Source of the DNA: Candidatus Aerophobota bacterium
Lineage (GTDB): Bacteria; Aerophobota; Aerophobia; Aerophobales; AE-B3A
Direction: 5' to 3'
Assembly (NCBI GenBank): GCA_030616535.1
Contig: JAUWXE010000009.1
Span: 1-19,962 of the forward strand
Length of the DNA stretch: 19,962 nt
The position numbers were made by a program, and so were the translations under genes. Below are positions 14,697 through 19,962 of this stretch, one piece after another. The notes beneath the pieces were generated by a model that worked only from the letters and a program-made list of their open reading frames with translations, did no database searches and was not told the origin of the DNA. Each line of letters starts with the position of its first letter. Within the stretch, counting starts at the first letter, position 1.

Positions 14697-15532
14697 CCCC
14701 TTACCCCCTTTCTTTTAAGGATGAATATGGAAAGAATTATCAAGACCACCGAATAAATTATGGAGTAAAGTATACTCATTCCATAGAGCCAAATACTTCC
14801 CACATTAACCGCATCCATTCCCCGGCTTAGATAAGACAGGGGAGAGATCCACCATACTGCTTGATAGATAAAGGAAACGGCTCCCCCAATATAAGAGAGG
14901 AAAGCGGGCATCTCCTCAGTGGAGAGACTGAGCAGTAGTCCCTGTCCGAAATAGAGAGCCCAGAGAGCCAGGAATACTCCTACCACCCAGAGAATGGAAT
15001 TTCTCACTCTGCTGGTGAGAGAGGAGATAAATAAGCCGAAGCTAATCCAGCAGGAGACCAGAAAAATGGAGAGAAAAATAGCTTTGGCCAGACCATAGGA
15101 AAAACCAAGGTTGGTTAAGCCGGAAACTCCCCAGAAATAGACGAAAAAAAAGACCACAATGATGAGATAAGTTAGCATCTCCTTAAGATACTTTGCTAAA
15201 ATGAAGGCTGAGGAGCTGACAGGCCCATAAAATAGAATTTCCAGAGTTCCCTGATCCCTTTCCTGAGACACGGAAATCGAGGAAAGTATAGTTAAATAGA
15301 AAGATATGATAATCACGGAAGGAAAGAAAAGAAAGCTACTTAAGGGATCGGGAGAGATTCGAATATTGTTTTCCCTGATACCTCCCAGATATCTTCCCAG
15401 AAAAAAAGAAGAAAGTAAGAAGGAGATAACAGCTGCTACATAGATCCCCCATCCATGTAAGGCTGAAACAAGATCTCTTTTGGTCAGAACCTTAATTGTC
15501 TTAGTCGATAGGAAAGATTTCTCTTTACTCAC
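14693..15532 (-). CDS. ABC-2 type transporter permease
   Basis: 279 residues with about six hydrophobic segments (around 30-50, 72-92, 117-137, 145-170, 176-200, 250-272). The conserved cytoplasmic turn SVSQERDQGTLEILFYGPVS follows the second segment, as in ABC-2/NosY-like permeases. Together with the ATPase it should form an exporter in the cytoplasmic membrane. The substrate is unknown. It starts one base after the preceding gene's stop and overlaps the following gene by 4 bp, so the operon is translated in a coupled manner. Confidence 0.88.
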   Translation of the reverse strand: MSKEKSFLSTKTIKVLTKRDLVSALHGWGIYVAAVISFLLSSFFLGRYLGGIRENNIRISPDPLSSFLFFPSVIIISFYLTILSSISVSQERDQGTLEILFYGPVSSSAFILAKYLKEMLTYLIIVVFFFVYFWGVSGLTNLGFSYGLAKAIFLSIFLVSCWISFGLFISSLTSRVRNSILWVVGVFLALWALYFGQGLLLSLSTEEMPAFLSYIGGAVSFIYQAVWWISPLSYLSRGMDAVNVGSIWLYGMSILYSIIYSVVLIILSIFILKRKGVRG

Positions 15533-15533
15533 T

Positions 15534-16235
15534 TTATTCCTCCGGGTAAAGCTTTACATCGTCAACTGTATCCTTGAAGTCCCCCTGAGGCGTACGAAGA
15601 AGAACATCGAGAATACCGTATTTTTCAATTTCCAGATGCTCGCCGATCTTTTCCCAGGGGATTATACCCTTGTTTTTAGCTAGAAAAGCTCCCGAGTCCC
15701 AGAAAAGCTCTATTGAACCGCTGAACAATTCTTTCCCTCGGGTATAATCTTCCTCGCTACCCAGTTTCAGGTAGAGCTTCCCTTCTAGATTCAAGGAAAG
15801 ACGGGGAAATTTTGTTATCCCCTCTCCCTTACTGTCGGCAAATCTTATCTCCAGCTGGATCCCTTTTTCTTGGGATTCGGTGAAAACAATAATGCCTTGG
15901 AGATCGGGAATCTTTTCCCCTTTCATAAAAACATCGAGGATATTCTCCCCCTTTTTCACTTTGATTTCTTTGCTGAAGCTATAGTAATTGGGAGCTGTGG
16001 CCTTAAAGGTGTAGGATCCGGGTTTAATCCCGGTGAAGCGGTAGGTTTTGCTCAGGTACCTGGTGGTAGATTTGCCATCAAGGACCATATTTACTTTCCA
16101 TACGGGATCTTCGCTTAGAGCATCCACTATCTTTCCTTTCAGAGTGGCGTATTTTCCACTCCTTAAGTTAAAGGTGGCCACCAAAGCCACCACAACTATG
16201 AGGACTACTATCACGTAGAGGATGGCTCTCTTCAT
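15534..16235 (-). CDS. Membrane-anchored protein with a carboxypeptidase-regulatory-like domain
   Basis: 233 residues. A single N-terminal membrane segment (about 4-24, AILYVIVVLIVVVALVATF) anchors it. Residues about 30-105 look like a carboxypeptidase-regulatory-like (beta-sandwich) fold: KYATLKGKIVDALSEDPVWK, YRFTGIKPGSYTFKATAPNY and a strand-rich end. The remaining ~125 residues are unrecognised and end in an acidic tail. It probably sits on the outer face of the membrane between ATPase and permease genes as an accessory part of the exporter. The 4-bp ATGA overlap with the ATPase gene supports co-translation. Confidence 0.72.
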   Translation of the reverse strand: MKRAILYVIVVLIVVVALVATFNLRSGKYATLKGKIVDALSEDPVWKVNMVLDGKSTTRYLSKTYRFTGIKPGSYTFKATAPNYYSFSKEIKVKKGENILDVFMKGEKIPDLQGIIVFTESQEKGIQLEIRFADSKGEGITKFPRLSLNLEGKLYLKLGSEEDYTRGKELFSGSIELFWDSGAFLAKNKGIIPWEKIGEHLEIEKYGILDVLLRTPQGDFKDTVDDVKLYPEE

Positions 16236-17179
16236 TCAGTCACCTCCAGTGGAGCCAGTAAGGAGATATTCTTCTGGGTGATGGTAATGAAAGCCTCTTC
16301 CAGGCTCATCTCTTTGACTTTTATGCCCAGAACAACCCCCCCCTGGCGGGAGATAGTCTCCGAGATTTGGGCTCGATAGTCGCGGTCTGATTTTACCCTT
16401 AGAGTCAAGAAATTCTCTTGTTGTTTTATGGCCTGGACAAAATCAAAGGAAGAGAGGGCCTTCATGATCTCTTCTTTGGCCCGGGAGAGTTCTACTTCGA
16501 GTTCCACTGTTTTGGACAGTTTCCTTCTCAAATTTTCCATAGTATCTTCAGCCAAAAGCTTTCCCTCATTTATAATGGCCACCTCCCTACAGAGTCTTTC
16601 TACCTCGGACAATAGGTGAGAGGAGATAAATATGGTTCGGCCCTTTCTATTTTCTTCTTCGATGAGGTCCCTAACCTGTTTTATTCCCGTAGGATCAAGT
16701 CCAGATACGGGCTCATCGAGAAGGAGAAGTTCCGGGTCGTGCAGGAGAGCTCTGGCAAAGCCAAGCTTTTGCTGCATACCGCGAGAAAAAGCTCCCAATT
16801 TTCTATTTTTTACCTCAAGTAGGCCCATTGCCTCCAGGAGTTCATCTATTTTTTTCTTTTTATCTTTTACTCCATAAAGACCGGCAAAGAAATCAAGATA
16901 CTCTCCCGCCGCCATCTCCTTATAAAGGTACTGCTTTTCCGAAACTACTCCAATTCTCCTTTTAAGGGAGAGAAAGTTCTTAGTTAGATCTTCCTCGAAA
17001 AGGTAAATCTTGCCCTTGGTTGGCCTTAAGATGCCTAAAAGCATTAAAATAGTGGTAGTTTTGCCTGCTCCATTAGGGCCTAAGAAGCCGTAAATCTCAC
17101 CTTCCTTTACGTCAAGGTTGAGGTTATCAACTGCCTTAAATCCATCATATTCTTTGGTCAAGTTCTCCGTTCTAATCAT
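16232..17179 (-). CDS. ABC transporter ATP-binding protein
   Basis: 315 residues. The ATPase domain fills the first ~220: Walker A GPNGAGKTT (34-42), Q-loop region GVVSEKQYLYKEM, signature FSRGMQQKLGFARAL (a FSRGM variant of LSGGQ), Walker B LLLLDEPVSGLDP and the H-loop ISSHLLSEVERL. The last ~95 residues form the extra domain typical of ABC-2 exporter ATPases. It energises the permease encoded two genes downstream. A strong GGAGGAAGGA ribosome site and an excellent promoter precede ATG 17179, making it the first gene of a four-gene operon. Confidence 0.95.
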   Translation of the reverse strand: MIRTENLTKEYDGFKAVDNLNLDVKEGEIYGFLGPNGAGKTTTILMLLGILRPTKGKIYLFEEDLTKNFLSLKRRIGVVSEKQYLYKEMAAGEYLDFFAGLYGVKDKKKKIDELLEAMGLLEVKNRKLGAFSRGMQQKLGFARALLHDPELLLLDEPVSGLDPTGIKQVRDLIEEENRKGRTIFISSHLLSEVERLCREVAIINEGKLLAEDTMENLRRKLSKTVELEVELSRAKEEIMKALSSFDFVQAIKQQENFLTLRVKSDRDYRAQISETISRQGGVVLGIKVKEMSLEEAFITITQKNISLLAPLEVTE

Positions 17180-17212
17180 TCCTTCCTCCTAAAAATGAAA
17201 AAGAAAATCTTT

Positions 17213-17238
17213 GTGGGTATAATCTATAACACACCCAC
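17213..17238. promoter_or_regulatory. Candidate operator: inverted repeat over the -10 box
   Basis: GTGGGT and ACCCAC arms, six bp each, flank 14 bases that contain the -10 box of the exporter promoter. A bound dimeric regulator here would block transcription. No regulator gene is adjacent, so the protein is unknown. Confidence 0.5.
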
Positions 17239-17251
17239 TATTTTTTGTCAA
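17223..17251 (-). promoter_or_regulatory. Promoter of the ABC exporter operon
   Basis: On the minus strand TTGACA (17251-17246), a 17-bp spacer and TATAGA (17228-17223), about 45 bp before the ATPase ATG. Confidence 0.8.
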
Positions 17252-17276
17252 CTCAAAAGAGACAAAGCCAGTCATG

Positions 17277-17300
17277 GCGTCCAAATTTGGCCTAGCGTCC
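17277..17300. repeat. Palindrome between two GCGTCC direct repeats
   Basis: GCGTCC occurs at 17277-17282 and 17295-17300, with the perfect palindrome CCAAATTTGG at 17281-17290 between. It covers the 3' end of the fusion gene and the region just upstream of the exporter promoter. It has no T-run and so is not a simple terminator; it could be a regulator site. Low certainty. Confidence 0.3.
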
Positions 17301-18641
17301 CATATCGGCGGCATGCATGTGTCTGGCCGATCTTAAGAAGTAGACCAGACTAGTGATGATGGCGTGGATCATCATAGCCCACAATGAATATATAGGCTGG
17401 CCTATTAGTATTCCCACCAGTATATAAACGGTATAAATATTTCTTCTTCCGTCAAACCTCCTGAATGCTCGATCGAATGGGCTATAATCTGCCAGGGGAA
17501 CCCTCATAATAGCTCGAAATTGCATGCTACAGTGACGATTAAAGGTATCAAAGATGATTATGGCCAGGCAGAGCTGCAACGGTACCAAGGATCGGGTGAT
17601 GGCAAAAATGGCCCAGGAGAAGGCTACATACCAAGACTGCTCATAAAGGGTATCGAGTGAGTGTTCAAGATTCCCGATGTGGGTGAATAAACCCTTTGCC
17701 CGTGCTGTTTTTCCATCGAGGCCATCCATGATGTTCACCACAAAAGTGAGAAGGGAAGCCATGAGAAGATATCCTTTAAAAAAGAAAAATGTTATAAAAA
17801 AGGCAAGGATATTGGTAAATATGGTCAGTTGGTTAGGTGTTAAGGGAAGTTCCGAAAGATAGTAGGTAATCCTGTTCTCAATAGGCCGGTGGACATACCA
17901 GGCCATCACGTCAAGGGTTCTTTTCTGGGTTCCCTTGATAAGTCTTTTCTTTACCTCCTTTAAATCCTCGGGAGAGTTTATTCTCCGCCAGAAGGGCTTA
18001 ACCTTCTGGCGCAGTTCTGAATCGTAAGTCATGGCTTCAGATAAATCGAGGCAGCTCACAATTTGCTGAGGGAGGATACGATTAAGAGAAACTGGCCAAT
18101 CAGTAAGGTTTACAGATTGATCCTCTAACAGAGAGAGAATTTTTTTGTTACAGAGAGCTACTCCAGTATAGATTTTGTTCCAACTTTTTAAATTTTTCCC
18201 GATCTTCTGGATTTTTCCGTCCTCAGAGAGGATCCTGGGATACCCGCCGCCGTTATTTTCATCCGACTGACTATCGCAGCAAAGAGCAACTTTCTTGTAG
18301 TCTAAAAGAATTCTGAGAAGGCCTACCTCGAAGACACAGTCGCCGTCAACAAGAAGAAAGAGGTCGGATTCTGTCCCTTGAGACAGAGAGGAGAAAGCTT
18401 GAGACCACTCCTCTTTCCTTATGAAATCTAGTCTCATCCCCAATTTTCTTCCATTTTTTATCTCTTTTTCTATCTCAGGGGTATAGCTCTCCCCCAGAAC
18501 AATAACATCCCTAATCCCTGCCGTCCTGAGAAGATAGAAATCTCTTTTTAATAGAGAACCACCGCACAACTTAAGGAGAATTTTGGGATGGGGATCTTTA
18601 GATTCTAATCCCTTTCCTGCAGCTATGATTATTGCCTTCAT
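17292..18641 (-). CDS. Fusion of nucleotidyltransferase-like domain and CDP-alcohol phosphotransferase
   Basis: 449 residues. The first ~235 form a nucleotidyltransferase-like domain, but the usual GxGxR signature reads AAGKGLESK, with Glu13 where the NTP-binding Arg is expected; Lys20 and the VDGDCVF acidic motif remain. From about 250 on there is a membrane CDP-alcohol phosphotransferase with several hydrophobic segments and D306-x2-D309-G-x2-A-R314-x8-G323. After that Gly, Glu326 and Asp330 stand one residue earlier than the two usual Asp. The layout matches the bifunctional inositol-1-phosphate cytidylyltransferase/di-myo-inositol-phosphate-phosphate synthases of some thermophiles (by memory). 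The likely reaction joins a CDP-alcohol with a second alcohol phosphate at the membrane; the actual substrates are unknown. Its start overlaps the preceding gene by 4 bp. Confidence 0.82.
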   Translation of the reverse strand: MKAIIIAAGKGLESKDPHPKILLKLCGGSLLKRDFYLLRTAGIRDVIVLGESYTPEIEKEIKNGRKLGMRLDFIRKEEWSQAFSSLSQGTESDLFLLVDGDCVFEVGLLRILLDYKKVALCCDSQSDENNGGGYPRILSEDGKIQKIGKNLKSWNKIYTGVALCNKKILSLLEDQSVNLTDWPVSLNRILPQQIVSCLDLSEAMTYDSELRQKVKPFWRRINSPEDLKEVKKRLIKGTQKRTLDVMAWYVHRPIENRITYYLSELPLTPNQLTIFTNILAFFITFFFFKGYLLMASLLTFVVNIMDGLDGKTARAKGLFTHIGNLEHSLDTLYEQSWYVAFSWAIFAITRSLVPLQLCLAIIIFDTFNRHCSMQFRAIMRVPLADYSPFDRAFRRFDGRRNIYTVYILVGILIGQPIYSLWAMMIHAIITSLVYFLRSARHMHAADMGR

Positions 18642-19351
18642 TTCCTTTTTCTGAGCAGCTTTCTTGCCTTTACCGCATCTTTGGGGGTATCTACATCCAG
18701 CCAGAGTGCACCGCGGATATCAAAGAAATCTAGCTTAAATCTCTCGGCAAATTTCTCCTTGGCGTCATCCCATTCCTCCTTTCCCTGCTGGATTGTCTCT
18801 TCCAAAATGGGAAATATCTTTCTCGAACACAAAAACAACCCACAGTCCAAGCCATTAAACTGAACTAAACCTTTACCTATCTTTTGAATCTTACCATCCT
18901 GAACCAACACCTTAGTAGCATCTCTGAGATCAGCAAACCTTGGCTGAGAATCGATTACACAGACCAGATCCCCTGAACAGAATAACAGATTGAAGAATAG
19001 ATTTGAGTCATAGATATGATCGACCATGCTTAAGAAAAAACGATCTCCCACATAATCTTGAGCACAGAGAACGGATAGTCCATTGCCTCGATGAAACTGT
19101 TTGTTTTCCACCCAGGTAATCTTATAGTCTTGAACAATGGGTCTGTTGGCTAGGTATCTCTTGATTTTGTCAGCCTGATATCCAACTACTATCACCAGTT
19201 CTTGGACCTTTAAGTTGGCAAAGGTGAGAATCGTCCTTTCTAGAAGTGAGAGACCATTTATTCTCACCAGCGGCTTGGGGATCTTTAATTTGATTCTGGT
19301 GCCTTCACCGGCTGCCAGAATCATCGCCTTCATATTATTATTTTCTACCAT
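18638..19351 (-). CDS. Sugar- or inositol-phosphate nucleotidyltransferase
   Basis: 237 residues, a single nucleotidyltransferase domain. The signature LAAGEGTRIKLKIPKPLV (12-29) has the expected Arg19 and Lys26. RGNGLSVLCAQDYVGDRFFL and SMVDHIYDS resemble the RGNGLSVL and SDH motifs of inositol-1-phosphate cytidylyltransferases, and LWLDVDTPKDAVKA near the C-terminus is also typical. It would make a CDP- (or UDP-) alcohol. Because the domain in the overlapping downstream fusion has lost the key Arg, this protein probably supplies its activated substrate. ATG 19351 follows AAAAAAGGA directly, which is too close; ATG 19333 (MKAMILAAGEG) fits the family start better. A good promoter lies at 19472-19500. 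Confidence 0.85.
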   Translation of the reverse strand: MVENNNMKAMILAAGEGTRIKLKIPKPLVRINGLSLLERTILTFANLKVQELVIVVGYQADKIKRYLANRPIVQDYKITWVENKQFHRGNGLSVLCAQDYVGDRFFLSMVDHIYDSNLFFNLLFCSGDLVCVIDSQPRFADLRDATKVLVQDGKIQKIGKGLVQFNGLDCGLFLCSRKIFPILEETIQQGKEEWDDAKEKFAERFKLDFFDIRGALWLDVDTPKDAVKARKLLRKRK

Positions 19352-19471
19352 TCCTTTTTTCTCATCACCTCCTAAATCCTTATCTAATCAAATCTTAGTC
19401 TACTCCCAGGATTTTCCAGACAAATTCTTAGCCGCTTTAACAGCCATTGTAGCTAAAAGGCTTTGTATCTT

Positions 19472-19500
19472 ATTTTATGGGAATTCGTCAGTACTGTCAA
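19472..19500 (-). promoter_or_regulatory. Promoter of the nucleotidyltransferase/phosphotransferase pair
   Basis: On the minus strand TTGACA (19500-19495), a 17-bp spacer and TAAAAT (19477-19472). It leaves a leader of about 110 bases with AGGAGGTGAT some 16 bases before ATG 19351. Confidence 0.75.
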
Positions 19501-19539
19501 GTTCACGATTATTACTGGTTTTGGCGCATTATCTTTTTC

Positions 19540-19555
19540 CGGAGGAAAGCCTCCG
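19540..19555. repeat. GC-rich perfect hairpin in the acsE-nucleotidyltransferase gap
   Basis: CGGAGG-AAAG-CCTCCG forms a 6-bp stem within the 326-bp gap 19352-19677. On the minus strand it is followed by GAAAAAGAT rather than T, so it is not a classical intrinsic terminator, though it may help end the acsE transcript. Elsewhere in the gap I see only the promoter at 19472-19500 and a CGGACG/CGTCCG inverted repeat just after acsE (19648-19674). Confidence 0.4.
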
Positions 19556-19677
19556 ATGAAAAAAACATCTGGCTTGTAATGGAAAGGACAGAAAAGACAA
19601 AGCTTTAATGAAATCTGGAGAGCTTTCTTTCCTGTAGATAATCAAGCGGACGATAGCCGCAAAGTGGCGTCCGACCA

Positions 19678-19962
19678 CTAATCACTGACCCCTGGTTTTT
19701 TGGCTGCCTGATAAGCCTTTAAGAAGGAATCGGAATAGATATGCTCACCTTTTATTAATTCCGCAGTAATGGCAGCACTGACTAGTTCGGTGTCGGTGAC
19801 ATCACAGATAGCTGCATCTAATCCCGCTTCAATAGCCATTACTAAGAAAGTCTTATTGATTAATCTTAACTCTAGGGTCTGAGAGGAGATATTGCTAAGT
19901 CCCACTACTATATGGGGGGGTGGGTCAGAAAGGAGTTTAAACTGGCTAATGGCCTCGAGGAC
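19678..19962 (-). CDS. acsE: Methyltetrahydrofolate:corrinoid methyltransferase, C-terminal part
   Basis: The last 94 codons of a gene that begins beyond the right edge. HIVVGLSNISSQTLELRLIN (about window residues 17-36), then TFLVMAIEAGLDAAICDVTD and IYSDSFLKAYQ match the C-terminal half of AcsE/MetH-type pterin-binding TIM barrels. AcsE moves the methyl group from methyl-tetrahydrofolate to the corrinoid iron-sulphur protein in the Wood-Ljungdahl pathway; related enzymes (MtgA, MetH domain) share the fold. The DAAICD...DSFLKAY pattern is what I recall for AcsE. The frame ends in TAG. No neighbouring acs gene is visible here, so the assignment rests on the fragment alone. Confidence 0.82.
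   Translation of the reverse strand, partial: VLEAISQFKLLSDPPPHIVVGLSNISSQTLELRLINKTFLVMAIEAGLDAAICDVTDTELVSAAITAELIKGEHIYSDSFLKAYQAAKKPGVSD

Noticed and set aside
19540..19555. Intrinsic terminator after acsE
   Set aside because: The stem is good, but neither strand has a T-run after it.
1..19962. CRISPR array, tRNA or rRNA gene, phage genes, toxin-antitoxin pair or defence island
   Set aside because: No regularly spaced repeats, no tRNA T-loop/acceptor pattern in the gaps, and no such protein families among the genes.

Overview
The window looks like a chromosomal segment of an anaerobic bacterium, probably from a poorly cultivated lineage. The promoters are ordinary bacterial -35/-10 boxes with 16-17 bp spacers, Shine-Dalgarno sites are good, and most genes are tightly packed with 1-13 bp overlaps. 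The end of an AcsE-type methyltetrahydrofolate:corrinoid methyltransferase (Wood-Ljungdahl pathway), a phosphofructokinase with the residues of the pyrophosphate-dependent type, and oxygen-sensitive ThiC chemistry all fit anaerobic life. I cannot name the phylum from the sequence.

Left part (1-7080, visibly AT-richer, almost all minus strand). A cut-off exported SPOR-domain protein lies at the left edge. It is followed by a debris zone (about 580-1018) holding broken pieces of wecB and glmS. Then comes a surface-polysaccharide operon read right to left: nucleotidyltransferase, membrane GT2 glycosyltransferase, a possible 31-codon ORF, UDP-GlcNAc 2-epimerase (WecB), GlmS and a GNAT acetyltransferase. 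The operon has a good sigma-54 (-24/-12) promoter at 7014-7029. A strong intrinsic terminator directly upstream (7043-7080) insulates it. Together the genes would make amino-sugar nucleotides and polymerise or transfer them at the membrane.

Middle (7081-13373). A 540-bp non-coding stretch with inverted repeats precedes a PPi-type phosphofructokinase on the minus strand. Back-to-back promoters separate it from a plus-strand operon: an iron-type alcohol dehydrogenase (GldA/HcxA-like), ThiC with an unusual CX2CX3C cluster motif, a mannitol-dehydrogenase-family gene broken by an in-frame TAG, and a PfkB-family sugar kinase. Two polyol-type dehydrogenases and a sugar kinase around thiC suggest a linked carbohydrate or cofactor pathway that I cannot identify.

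Right part (13362-19962, minus strand). A four-gene ABC-2 exporter operon encodes an ATPase, a membrane-anchored regulatory-like-domain protein, a permease and an exported anchored protein. Its strong promoter carries an inverted repeat over the -10 box. Upstream is a two-gene unit: a sugar-phosphate nucleotidyltransferase like inositol-1-phosphate cytidylyltransferases, and a fusion of a degenerate nucleotidyltransferase with a CDP-alcohol phosphotransferase whose active-site motif is altered. This pair may make an unusual inositol- or polyol-phosphodiester lipid head group or solute. The acsE fragment closes the window.
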